Shown here: piece after piece, positions 7,737 to 16,402 of the stretch
Layout of the letters: every line of letters begins with the position of its first letter
How positions within the stretch are numbered: position 1 is the stretch's first letter
Origin: Butyricimonas sp. Marseille-P3923
Lineage (GTDB): Bacteria > Bacteroidota > Bacteroidia > Bacteroidales > Marinifilaceae
DNA length: 64,000 nt
Reading direction: 5' to 3'
NCBI RefSeq assembly: GCF_900184685.1
Contig: NZ_FXXL01000007.1
Coordinates: forward strand, 186,001 to 250,000
Program-made: the position numbers and the translations under genes
Notes under the pieces: model-generated
The model's input: the letters and a program-made list of their open reading frames with translations, nothing else
The model's database searches: none
Told to the model about the DNA's origin: nothing

Positions 7737-10700
7737 TTAAAATGAAACGTTCAAACTAAACGAATAAGTAGGGCGGTCGGACAAGGACACTTCCGTGAAT
7801 CCTTGTGTAGGGGTTTGCCCTTTTAACTTTTTGGAGCAAATCGTGAATAAATTGGTGCCTGATAACGAAATGGCAAGTCTGCTTAATCTTAATTTGGGCA
7901 GAATGCGTTCGCCAAACTCGTACGTGAAACTCAAATTGGAGCATTTCAAGTAGTTACCGCTAACGACACGTGCATCCGAATAGTCGTACATATCCCATAA
8001 GTTGTCGGCAAATGTTTGAATATTATAGAAGTTGACACCTGACCAATGTTCGTTGTAATCGAAGAAATATCCACTGTTGTAGGAGATAATAGCCGGGATA
8101 TTCGTGTGTTTCTCATCCCCCGGATTTTTCCAACGGTTCAATAATTCGCGATGAAGATTACTTTCCGGTGCTATTTTAAGACGCTCGTTATAGCGGAATG
8201 TTCTGAATAGCCGGACTTTTGACCCCAAGCTGTAGGCAAACATCCCGTTCATGCGCAAGTTCTTGTAGCGTAAAGTCGTGCTTAGGCTTCCGGACATATA
8301 CGGTTCGCGGCGTCCGGAAGCAGTTAATACTTTTTTGAAAGTATCGTATTTGCTTAATCCGTCCAATTCGTGTTGACGGTCTTCGTAGTCATCGAATATC
8401 GGACCGCCGTTGACGGGACTTAACCCGATAAATCGGTACGAGTAGAAAGTATTTACGGCTTTGTTTTTCACGACCACGGTCCCGTCGAGGAAATCTTCGT
8501 AATCGTAGGTTTGTGAATCCGGGTCGCTTTTCACTTTGTTGAAATCTTTCGAGAACGAGGTCGACAGCAACCAGTTCCAAGTTTTACTCTTGATAGGGTT
8601 GAAGGTAACATCGATGCCGTATCCTTTATTTTCAATGTCGCCACCGTTGATGCTATAAGAATCCAATCCGTTTATGGTAGCGATTTTCTTGGTCATGAAG
8701 GCATCTTTTGTCCGTTTGTAGTAATATTCCGCCTCGATTTGGATGCGGTTGTCCAGAGCGGCAACCGTAAGACCGAGATTGAGCGATTGCGTTTTTTCCC
8801 ATTTGAGGTTCGGGTTAGGCACTTGGTTCACCGATGCGGTCATCTCCTTGTAATAAGGGTCGAAAGGATTTTTTTGCATCAATAGCACCGGTGAAACATC
8901 CGAAAGCATATTCCCTTGGTACCCGTACGACATTTTAAAACTCAGGTAGTTGAGCCACACCCGTTTGAAGAAATCGTGTTCCGTGAGATTGTAATTCCCG
9001 GATGCCGACCAGATGGGAAGGAATTTGTCATTACTCTTGTCCCCGAATCGGTTTGACCCGTCGGTACGTCCGTTCACGTTTAGGGTAAAATAATTCCGGT
9101 AACTGTAAGAAATACTCAAATAGCCCGAAACAATGTTGGACAGGTCATCTTTAATCGAGGGAGTATTATTGGCAGCCCAAGCCGCATAGGCAGGGTAATC
9201 TTCTGCGTTGATGTTGTTCACGAACATTTTTCCCCGTTCGGGATAGTATCCTCTGTGAACAGACGAGAAACCGTTATAACGCGTGGAACTCATCTCGAAA
9301 CCGCCGCTGGCATTGATGTTATGTTGTTCGTCTGCTCCCCAGTATTTATTGGCATTCACCTGCAAACGTGCCGTGTAAGAGTTTTGCCGGGTTTCGTTGT
9401 GCTTTAATTCACCCCCGAAAGGAAGTGTACCTTCGCTCCATGGAGTTTCCCCGTAATTAGCTCTACGAATAGTGGCGACATGCCATGTGTGTTCGCCCCA
9501 GTAGCCTTCTATTTCCGTGTTGGAATTCGTGTAAGAGAGAATGGCTTGTGCGTTCAGCCAGTCTGTAAAACGGAATTGCAGGTTTGTGTTGACCGTGATT
9601 CCAGAGGCGTTTTGTTTGGAGTAACTGTTTTCGAGTTCGTTCAATATATTGTAATTCCAATATGAGTTACTTGTGCTTTCATATTTTTCGTAGTACGCGT
9701 ATTCTCCCTCCTCGTCATAGGCGGGGATAGCACGACTGGAATTGTAAGCGTAATCCAGCGGGGCAATTTCATCCTGATTATATTTTTTCTTGCTGATATT
9801 CCCTTGTAACTGAACGGAAGCGGTGAACCATTGACTGAATGTGGTTTCAAGATTCAGGGATGCCGTGTAACGTTGGTTATAATTTCCCTTGATGACGTCA
9901 TTGTCACGGGTGAACCCGATGGACGAGTAATAACGGGTTTTCTCCGAACCGCCCGACATGCTTAACGTGTGTTGGTGCGAGAACGTATCTTCGGTCAACA
10001 GGTCGAACCAATCCGTGTTCACCGTTTCCAAGCGTGCCACTTTTTCGGCAAATTGTTTGTCCGTAATTTTTCCTTGATAGAGTTCTGATAATAATCCCTC
10101 GTATCCGACCATGTTAGCGTTATAATCGTATTGATAATGTTGCTCGTGAAGTTCCCGCGACACTTGGATTCTTTCCCGGGAGTTCATCAAGTCTATTTTG
10201 CGGTCGGAATAACGCGGACGCTGACGGAAGGTAGCTGTCATGTTATAGTTGATAACCGGTTTCCCGATATGACCTTTTTTAGTCGTAACCACGATGACTC
10301 CATTGGCAGCTTTTGCCCCGTACAAGGCGGTTGCCGCCGCGTCTTTCAATATATCCAAACGCTCGATGTCCTGCGGGTTTAGTCCCGCGATGGCATTACC
10401 GATGCGGTTGATATAGTCCGGGTCATTCAATTCTTCTGCTTGGATTGGCACGGGGTCTTGCACGATGATTCCGTCCACTACCCATAATGGTTCACGATTA
10501 CCCACCAAAGTCGATGTACCACGGATACGAATTTTTGGAACGACACCCACTTCACCCGAGTTGGTCATCAAAATCATTCCCGGTACCCGACCTTCCAGCA
10601 TTTGGTCAATGGATGTTGCGGAAGCAATCATGATATTGTCAACGTTTAATGTTTTGACGGCACTCGTGTTTTTTCTCCGGTCCACTCGTTGGTAACCCGT

Positions 10701-11342
10701 CACCACTACTTCCTCCATCTCTTGCGTGTCTTCTTCCAGTACCACCTTTAACAACTCTTCCCCCTTGTACCGAATCGTTTGCGTCTTCATCCCGATGAAG
10801 GACACGAGCAACTCGATATTGTTCGTGTCCTTCGGTTGCACGAGCTCGAACCGTCCCTCGGCGTTGGTCGACACCCCGAGTGTTGTCCCTTTTATCATAA
10901 CCGTCACGCCCGGTAGCGGTTCTTTATTCTTATCCGTGACGATACCTTTGATTTTTCGTATCTCTTCTTGCTTTTGGATGATAGCCTTGCGGAGCACGAT
11001 AACGTTCTCGTGAATACTGTATTCCAACCCGCTACCTTTCAGGCATACGTCCAGAATAGACCGTATATCGGCGTCCTTCATGTGAACGGATAGGTTCCCG
11101 AGGTGACCGACTTCTTCCACGTTGTAAACAAACGTGTATTCACTCTGTTGTTTAATCGTTTGCATCACGTCACGGATACTCCCGTTCTCGACCTCTACCG
11201 TCAGGAGAGCCTCTTGCGCGAGGACTCCCGCCGATAGATTCATGCAAAACAACAACATTAACAATGCGTTTAGCTTCATAATTAGCAACAATTTTTTTAA
11301 TTTTTCATGCACGGGGGCATGAATAAAACAATCATTTTTCAT
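7737..11342 (-). CDS. SusC-like TonB-dependent transporter with STN domain
   Basis: 1201 aa outer-membrane transporter. Order: signal peptide within a long N-terminus (typical of sigma/FecR-linked SusC proteins), STN/secretin-like signalling domain at about 45-120, carboxypeptidase-like domain (IKGIVTDKNKEPLPGVTVMI, about 130-205), TonB-box region EEVVVTGYQ, plug (about 215-350, with GAKAANGVIVVTTKKG), and a 22-strand-type barrel ending in a terminal Phe (SFSLNVSF). The STN domain passes ligand occupancy to the FecR protein encoded upstream. The next gene, SusD, is 11 nt away. An internal ATG at 11279 (MKLNALLML) could be the start, but the longer form matches the family. Confidence 0.95.
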   Translation of the reverse strand: MKNDCFIHAPVHEKLKKLLLIMKLNALLMLLFCMNLSAGVLAQEALLTVEVENGSIRDVMQTIKQQSEYTFVYNVEEVGHLGNLSVHMKDADIRSILDVCLKGSGLEYSIHENVIVLRKAIIQKQEEIRKIKGIVTDKNKEPLPGVTVMIKGTTLGVSTNAEGRFELVQPKDTNNIELLVSFIGMKTQTIRYKGEELLKVVLEEDTQEMEEVVVTGYQRVDRRKNTSAVKTLNVDNIMIASATSIDQMLEGRVPGMILMTNSGEVGVVPKIRIRGTSTLVGNREPLWVVDGIIVQDPVPIQAEELNDPDYINRIGNAIAGLNPQDIERLDILKDAAATALYGAKAANGVIVVTTKKGHIGKPVINYNMTATFRQRPRYSDRKIDLMNSRERIQVSRELHEQHYQYDYNANMVGYEGLLSELYQGKITDKQFAEKVARLETVNTDWFDLLTEDTFSHQHTLSMSGGSEKTRYYSSIGFTRDNDVIKGNYNQRYTASLNLETTFSQWFTASVQLQGNISKKKYNQDEIAPLDYAYNSSRAIPAYDEEGEYAYYEKYESTSNSYWNYNILNELENSYSKQNASGITVNTNLQFRFTDWLNAQAILSYTNSNTEIEGYWGEHTWHVATIRRANYGETPWSEGTLPFGGELKHNETRQNSYTARLQVNANKYWGADEQHNINASGGFEMSSTRYNGFSSVHRGYYPERGKMFVNNINAEDYPAYAAWAANNTPSIKDDLSNIVSGYLSISYSYRNYFTLNVNGRTDGSNRFGDKSNDKFLPIWSASGNYNLTEHDFFKRVWLNYLSFKMSYGYQGNMLSDVSPVLLMQKNPFDPYYKEMTASVNQVPNPNLKWEKTQSLNLGLTVAALDNRIQIEAEYYYKRTKDAFMTKKIATINGLDSYSINGGDIENKGYGIDVTFNPIKSKTWNWLLSTSFSKDFNKVKSDPDSQTYDYEDFLDGTVVVKNKAVNTFYSYRFIGLSPVNGGPIFDDYEDRQHELDGLSKYDTFKKVLTASGRREPYMSGSLSTTLRYKNLRMNGMFAYSLGSKVRLFRTFRYNERLKIAPESNLHRELLNRWKNPGDEKHTNIPAIISYNSGYFFDYNEHWSGVNFYNIQTFADNLWDMYDYSDARVVSGNYLKCSNLSFTYEFGERILPKLRLSRLAISLSGTNLFTICSKKLKGQTPTQGFTEVSLSDRPTYSFSLNVSF

Positions 11343-11445
11343 ACTTTTGTTTTATAGGTTTATAATTACACTCGCTTTGACGGGGGAGTGTATATCATTA
11401 AATTTGTGGCAGGTCGTGTTGGTAGCATGACCTGTTTTCTTTTAT
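11343..11445 (-). promoter_or_regulatory. fecR-susC intercistronic leader with two stem-loops
   Basis: The 103-nt gap contains CAGGTCGTG (11410-11418) pairing with CATGACCTG (11426-11434), and a weaker ACACTC/GAGTGT pair (from about 11367 to 11390). Neither is followed by a T-run on the minus strand. They may serve mRNA processing or an internal start for susC; I see no convincing TAnnTTTG box. Confidence 0.4.
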
Positions 11446-12606
11446 CTACTTGATGTATATGGTATTGCCCTCCTTCCTGCATTTGACCACCCGGGTTTCC
11501 TCTATAAAGTTGAGTACCTTGTCTATATCATCATAGCGGGATACTTCAAGCGTGAACCGGCGTTGTTTGGCATTTTCATTTTCAAAGACCACTCGGAACT
11601 CGTACCAGCGGGCGAGAGTTTCCATGATTGAGGCAAGGGGTTCTTCGTCGAAGTAGAACATATCCCGTACCCATGCCGTGACTACTCGCGTGTCTACTTC
11701 TTTCACCTCTATTCGCGGGTTATCCCGGCTGGTGATGGCTTGTTGTCCCGGACTGATGACCTGAGTAGTAACCTCGTTGCTTACTTCAACCTTACCGTTG
11801 ACGAGGGTTGTGGCTACTTCTTTTTCCGAGTCATACGCGTTCACGTTGAATGTCGTGCCCAACACGGCAATCTCAGTTCCTGCCGCGTGAACGATAAATT
11901 GTTTGGATGTATCGCGGGTTACTTCAAGATAGGCTTCCCCGCTTAACCACACTTCCCGGGTATCCCCGTTGAACGCTACCGGGTATTTCAAGGTACTTTC
12001 CGAGTTAAGTTTCACGACCGTGTTGTCCGCGAGTTTCACGGTGTATTCCCCGTATTTGGGTACAATGATTTTGTGGTAAACGGGAATTTCTTGGAGTGAT
12101 TCCTGCTCGACTGTCGTGTAATCAATTTCTTTTTGATTCATCTCGAGAGGGATACTTGCAGTTTGTTTGATAGCGGCATGTTCTTCCCGGTCGAGGGTGA
12201 TGGTGTTGCCATTCTCGAGCACGAGTTGCACCGAGTTCAGCGGGCGTGGCGTCATTATTTCATCGGCTTTATCCCGCGAATAGAAATGCAGAATACCCGT
12301 CGTGAGTAATACTGCCGCGCAGCAGGCGACAGCCGTGTAACTTACCCGGCGCCACGTGGTGTATCTTTTCGGGCGTACCCGGTATCTTCGGGTGAAGTCC
12401 TGCCACGCTTTCTCGGTGGTTGGCATCCCGTTGTTCCGGGAAGTTCCCGCGTGCAACAGTTTTTCGTAAAGTTGACGGTTTTCCTCGCTTTGTGCCGCCC
12501 ACGCCGCCAGCCGCCGTTCTTCATCCTCCGGTAGAACCCCCAGTTTGTGCAGGGCAACCAGACGTGCGACTTCGATTCTTTTTATAATTTGTTTTTCCAT
12601 ATTCAT
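11446..12606 (-). CDS. FecR-family anti-sigma factor
   Basis: 386 aa inner-membrane regulator. A cytoplasmic N-terminal anti-sigma region (1-85), one membrane span (about 88-107, YTAVACCAAVLLTTGILHFY), a FecR domain (about 185-275, with SGEAYLEVTRD and VLGTTFNVNAY) and a C-terminal DUF4974 domain (about 310-386). It should hold the co-encoded sigma factor until the SusC STN domain signals ligand. It follows the sigma gene by 51 nt and precedes susC by 103 nt. ATG at 12606 or 12600 could be the start. Confidence 0.93.
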   Translation of the reverse strand: MNMEKQIIKRIEVARLVALHKLGVLPEDEERRLAAWAAQSEENRQLYEKLLHAGTSRNNGMPTTEKAWQDFTRRYRVRPKRYTTWRRVSYTAVACCAAVLLTTGILHFYSRDKADEIMTPRPLNSVQLVLENGNTITLDREEHAAIKQTASIPLEMNQKEIDYTTVEQESLQEIPVYHKIIVPKYGEYTVKLADNTVVKLNSESTLKYPVAFNGDTREVWLSGEAYLEVTRDTSKQFIVHAAGTEIAVLGTTFNVNAYDSEKEVATTLVNGKVEVSNEVTTQVISPGQQAITSRDNPRIEVKEVDTRVVTAWVRDMFYFDEEPLASIMETLARWYEFRVVFENENAKQRRFTLEVSRYDDIDKVLNFIEETRVVKCRKEGNTIYIK

Positions 12607-12657
12607 TCGTTCTTCTCTTTGAATACGGATGAGGTCGAAAAGCGGGTGAGTCGATTT

Positions 12658-13203
12658 CTAGATTTTTAATAAATATTTCGCGAAGAATAATATAACGTAT
12701 TCTTTACCAATGATTTCTCGTAGCTTTGAATACATCTCTTTTTTTAGCGATTTGACCGAATTGATAGAAATACCCAACGTGTCGGCTATTTCTTGGTTCC
12801 CCAATCCGTCGAGTGCAAGACGGGCTATTTCAAGACTGCGACCGGTCAATTGTGCAACGGCGGCTTGAACGAAACGTATCATTTCTTGGTTCGTGATTTC
12901 ATCCAGAAAGAAATCATCGGAGTATAATTTCTCTTTCAATTCATCGACGTCTTCCGTGTTGAATTTTTCGTGCCTCAAGACGTCCATGCAGAGATTCTTG
13001 GCCGTGATATAAAGAAAGGCTATGGCATTTTGACGGGAATAAGCATCATCAAGCCGCTCGTACAGTTTGAAGAAGGTTTCTTGTGTCACGTCCATGGATT
13101 GTTCCCGGTCTTTCAAATAGGTATGACAAAATCCCACCACTGCTTGAAAGTGACTCATGTACAATTCTTTGAACGTGTCTATGCTTTTAATGCCGTTTTC
13201 CAT
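12658..13203 (-). CDS. ECF RNA polymerase sigma factor (FecI-like)
   Basis: 181 aa, usual length for Bacteroidota ECF sigma factors. Region 2 spans about 10-75 (QSMDVTQETFFKLYERL is the -10-recognition helix area) and region 4 about 110-165 with the helix-turn-helix LGNQEIADTLGISINSVKSL. It is the first gene of the operon; FecR follows. Its own promoter fits the housekeeping Bacteroides consensus (see 13223-13253), so the sigma/FecR pair is probably made constitutively and its activity is controlled by ligand. Confidence 0.93.
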   Translation of the reverse strand: MENGIKSIDTFKELYMSHFQAVVGFCHTYLKDREQSMDVTQETFFKLYERLDDAYSRQNAIAFLYITAKNLCMDVLRHEKFNTEDVDELKEKLYSDDFFLDEITNQEMIRFVQAAVAQLTGRSLEIARLALDGLGNQEIADTLGISINSVKSLKKEMYSKLREIIGKEYVILFFAKYLLKI

Positions 13204-13222
13204 GCCTCGTGAGTTGAAAGTA

Positions 13223-13253
13223 CAAATATAATGTTAATATTTTAAAAGTCGAA
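13223..13253 (-). promoter_or_regulatory. Promoter of the sigma/FecR/SusCD operon
   Basis: On the minus strand TTCG (13250-13253) is followed after exactly 19 nt by TATATTTG (13223-13230), matching the Bacteroides -33/-7 pattern TTTG-N19-TAnnTTTG. The expected start site, near 13216, leaves a leader of about 13 nt. The -33 box lies only 4 nt from the stop codon of the rloB-like gene. Confidence 0.7.
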
Positions 13254-13256
13254 ATA

Positions 13257-13901
13257 TTACAATTTCCCCATTATACTCTTGACCAATAAATACACTCTTG
13301 TCCCAATACTTTGAGGCCATCTATCCGTTGGCGATACATCCAATTTTTCGGCTCTTTCTATTGCGATATCAATATACGGTAGGAGTGCCATAGCGTCATA
13401 ATCAGACTCGTGATAATGTCCTGTCAAGTCTTTCACGCGCTTCTTCAGCCATGTATCTTGACTGTTTATTTTTTTGTTCACGGATAACTTGTCCAATTGT
13501 CCCTTGCTATATAAAGCAATATCTTCCACGTGGAGAAGTAACCATAGTTCAAAACATGGGTTGCTCACGCAGAATCGCAAGTTGCTGTTTTGCGCGCAAT
13601 GTTGTGCCACAGATGAAAGCATTTTGTCCTTCCATTTGTCTTTATCCACGACAATCCACAATTGGTCATCATCTTCTATGTTATATTCAGCCATAAATCT
13701 GCGAATCTGTTCGTAAACATTTTCGGGACTCGAATTATTGGAATCCCGGTGCAAAACTTCCACGTGCACGTCTGAGGCGCACAATGAGATTTTCATTGAC
13801 TCGAAATAAATGTTCTCGGTATTTCTACCTTCAGCTGCGATAACAACCAATCTCGCGGATTTTATCCCTTCCCGTCGTTCAAAGTCTTTTCGTTTTCTCA
13901 T
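13257..13901 (-). CDS. RloB-like protein (AbiLii-type, TOPRIM-like)
   Basis: 214 aa. It carries the RloB family marks: AAEGRNTENIYFES (family EGxxTExxYF, residues about 28-41), LWIVVDKDKW (DxD-type acidic pair, about 82-91) and NPCFELWLLLHVED (about 114-127). These acidic clusters resemble a TOPRIM nuclease core, but catalysis is inference. The gene lies 6 nt downstream of an AAA ATPase; the pair matches the RloA/RloB layout also known from the AbiL phage-abortive system. Together they are a candidate two-gene defence module. The only doubt is the exact biological role. Confidence 0.85.
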   Translation of the reverse strand: MRKRKDFERREGIKSARLVVIAAEGRNTENIYFESMKISLCASDVHVEVLHRDSNNSSPENVYEQIRRFMAEYNIEDDDQLWIVVDKDKWKDKMLSSVAQHCAQNSNLRFCVSNPCFELWLLLHVEDIALYSKGQLDKLSVNKKINSQDTWLKKRVKDLTGHYHESDYDAMALLPYIDIAIERAEKLDVSPTDRWPQSIGTRVYLLVKSIMGKL

Positions 13902-13907
13902 CGCTTT

Positions 13908-15230
13908 TTACCATTTTAAACTTTTGATGGGAGCAAAGAATGGAATTGCGCCGTATCTTCCTTGTAGATAGCCTTTACGTATGTCTTCCCTCGGTTTATA
14001 TTCTGCAAGGGAAGTAAGATGTGATGCACCTTCATGACCTTTTTCTATAAACCACACTTCATCTGCACGAATTAAATCTAAATTCAATAAGTTAGATTCA
14101 TGGGTAGAAAAAATCAATTGGGTGTCCCGTTCATCGGAAAGATGGTTGAAATAATATTCCAATAACTTTTGCGAAAGCATCGGGTGCATGCTACGGTCTA
14201 TTTCATCGACTAGATAAACCGATTCATTCAATCGAAGGTCAATCAACATAGGTATGAAATCCAATAAGCGGATGGAACCGTCGGATTCTTCGCTCATCTC
14301 AAACGGAACTTCATCATTGTCGGACGTTTTATGGATCGCAGTTTGTTTATATGTAGTTGTTATTCCCTCCGAATCTGTTTCAAAGAAATAAATTGTCGAG
14401 TCGGAGGATGATGCTATGACATAATTCTTGTTCGGTTCAGCATCGGACAAAAGGTTATTTATCAGGTCTTTGGGCAAATCTACATCTTCTTTACTCACCT
14501 TGATACGGCGTATATCCGCGATGCCCGTGTTGAAATACTCTAACAAGGACTTCGTCGCTGCCGCGAAATCCTTGTCTTTTTCTACGCGAATAGATATACC
14601 GTTATAGCGTGAATTTGGGAAGATAATCTTTAAATTTTCTTTCATCCAACGATACACATCATTGACGAGAGGCAATCCTTTCCCGTTTCGTTTGATATAT
14701 TCGGCGAGAAAACTATCTGTTACAGGCGTACTCTGGCTTATAAATTTCAATAATTGTTGAGTTTCCGCGTTACCGTTGACTGGACCAAACGTGAATTCAT
14801 TACCCTCTGCTGTAACTTTACGTGTATAAATTTCTCTATCCGTGCGGCTATTAATTTCATAGAGCCATTCTTCCGTGATACCTTTGATTGTAAATTCTAC
14901 TCCATACGCGAAGAATTTCTTTCCTGCTTTAAATTCCAGTTCGATTTTTGAGGGTAGATTATTCGGTTTGGTCAATTTGAATGGTTCAATATATTTCTTG
15001 GGTATACTTGACAAAGCAATTTTTTGTATCATGGAAACGGCCTTGATGATGTTGCTTTTACCGGAAGCGTTAGCACCATAAATAATGCCGGTCTTCAAAA
15101 CAGAAATACCATCACGTTTTTCCGCTCGGCTAACCTGTTCCCCATGTATTGTACTTTTCCCTGCAACAAAACTAATTTCAGTTTCTTCCTTGAAAGAATA
15201 TAAATTCTTTATTGTTACTCGTAATATCAT
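13908..15230 (-). CDS. AAA family ATPase, RloA/AbiLi-like
   Basis: 440 aa, SMC/OLD-like ABC-type ATPase. Walker A GANASGKSNIIK at about 52-63, Walker B region VYLVDEIDRSMHP (about 345-357) and a switch motif LIFSTHESNLLN (about 380-391) show an intact nucleotide site; the middle is the extended insert typical of AAA_15/AAA_21 proteins. It is the first gene of the pair with the RloB-like gene. In related systems the ATPase senses infection and licenses the nuclease-like partner; that is family knowledge, not seen here. A TATATTTG box at 15261-15268 could be its -7 element. Confidence 0.88.
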   Translation of the reverse strand: MILRVTIKNLYSFKEETEISFVAGKSTIHGEQVSRAEKRDGISVLKTGIIYGANASGKSNIIKAVSMIQKIALSSIPKKYIEPFKLTKPNNLPSKIELEFKAGKKFFAYGVEFTIKGITEEWLYEINSRTDREIYTRKVTAEGNEFTFGPVNGNAETQQLLKFISQSTPVTDSFLAEYIKRNGKGLPLVNDVYRWMKENLKIIFPNSRYNGISIRVEKDKDFAAATKSLLEYFNTGIADIRRIKVSKEDVDLPKDLINNLLSDAEPNKNYVIASSSDSTIYFFETDSEGITTTYKQTAIHKTSDNDEVPFEMSEESDGSIRLLDFIPMLIDLRLNESVYLVDEIDRSMHPMLSQKLLEYYFNHLSDERDTQLIFSTHESNLLNLDLIRADEVWFIEKGHEGASHLTSLAEYKPREDIRKGYLQGRYGAIPFFAPIKSLKW

Positions 15231-15503
15231 AGTTTTGACGAATTATATCAATTTATCATGCAAATATAGCAAAAAGGACAATGTGTTTGGGAATATATTG
15301 TCAAATTCTTACAAAATTTTTGTTGGTAAATTACGGTGGGCTATTATTGTGTTGTTTTCTTGCGGGAACTTGCATGGTTTGGCGTTTTTTAGGCATTTTG
15401 TTGATGTGGGGTGAATGACATAGAAAAATGACAAGAAAGGCGTAAAATAAAGTAAATAACAGTTATAATATATCTATATTATTTATAGTTGCTTTATAGC
15501 ATC

Positions 15504-15546
15504 TCCTATTCAAATCCTATTCAACTCCTATTCAACCTCTATTAAA
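15504..15546 (+). repeat. Iteron-like 11-bp tandem repeats
   Basis: TCCTATTCAAA (15504-15514), TCCTATTCAAC (15515-15525) and TCCTATTCAAC (15526-15536) follow each other without spacer, then a degenerate fourth unit CTCTATTAAAA. A reverse half-site AATAGGA lies about 20 nt further on. Direct repeats with this helical spacing suggest a protein-binding array or a plasmid-origin remnant; function is unknown. Confidence 0.6.
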
Positions 15547-15575
15547 ATAGAAAAATAATAGGATTTAATTAGGAA

Positions 15576-15773
15576 ATGAAAAGGTTATTTTACAAATTAA
15601 ATAAGAAGGAAATAAATAGTATATTTAATTTTTATATAGGAATACATGCTGTTTTTCTTGTTTACCAATTCTCGATAACCGCAATCGGGTCATCACTGTT
15701 TCTTTCAGAAATTATCACTACTTTTGCATATGTCATCAATAATTTATTGCTAGTTTCTGGAACCATTCTTTAA
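15576..15773 (+). CDS. Doubtful small membrane protein
   Basis: A 65-codon frame preceded by AGGA 1 nt before ATG. The product is hydrophobic, with two possible membrane spans (about 14-36 and 40-62), and ends 17 nt before the rhuM remnant, on the same strand. I recognise no family, and the AT-rich composition makes a chance frame quite possible. Confidence 0.25.
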   Translation: MKRLFYKLNKKEINSIFNFYIGIHAVFLVYQFSITAIGSSLFLSEIITTFAYVINNLLLVSGTIL

Positions 15774-15790
15774 AGAAGAAAAATAGACCA

Positions 15791-16356
15791 ATGAAAGAAG
15801 AAAATAAAATTATACTTTATCAAGACGATAACGAAATAACTCGTGTATCTGTGCGTTTTGCCGATGAAGATGTATGGCTGACACAAAATCAGTTGGCTGA
15901 GATTTATAGTACAACTCAACAGAATATTAGCCAGCATGTAGATAATATCTATAAGGATGGGGAGTTGGGGGTGGAGGCAACTCACAAGAAATTCTTGTTA
16001 GTTCGCCAAGAAGGTAAGCGTCAAGTCAAAAGAGATATAGATCATTATAATTTGGATATGGTAATTGCTCTAGGTTATCGTGTTCAGTCGCAAGTTGCGA
16101 CTCGCTTCCGTCGTTGGGCAACGCAGCGACTTCACGAATATATCCAAAAGGGCTTTGCAATGGATGATGAACGATTGAAGCAAGGTGGCAATCTATTGCC
16201 CATAAAAGAAAAATACTTGTCGGCAAAGGTAACATATCACATAAACAGGCTATAGAAAAGGCAGAAAAAGAGTTCGAGATATATCGTAAACGAGAAATGG
16301 AATTGCTTGAAAGTGATTTTGATAGAGAGATAAAGAGGTTGAAAGATAAAAATTGA
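15791..16356 (+). pseudogene. rhuM-family gene, internal deletion and frameshift
   Basis: The N-terminal 135 codons encode the RhuM virulence/Fic-associated DNA-binding-like domain: VWLTQNQLAEIYSTTQQNIS, HYNLDMVIALGYRVQS, FRRWATQRLHEYIQKGF, MDDERLKQGGN. After KQGGN the frame becomes unrelated and stops at 16255. In another frame, 16222-16356 encodes the family's C-terminal end (GKGNISHKQAIEKAEKEF, then a tail to TGA at 16354-16356). Intact RhuM proteins are about 330 aa, so roughly 140 codons are missing and the two ends are out of frame. Such genes are common in restriction/defence loci, consistent with the RloA/RloB pair next to it. Confidence 0.85.
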
Positions 16357-16402
16357 TTTTTTTCGCGAGTTCTTTGTATCTTCGCACGTTGAATAGATTT
16401 GA

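Larger units (their letters stand above)
15231..15790. other. AT-rich intergenic stretch with 11-bp direct repeats
   Basis: About 560 bp, visibly more AT-rich than its flanks. It holds the presumed promoter of the ATPase gene (TATATTTG on the minus strand, 15261-15268), three 11-bp repeats (15504-15536) and a doubtful 65-codon frame (15576-15773). Nothing else coding is supported. Confidence 0.6.
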
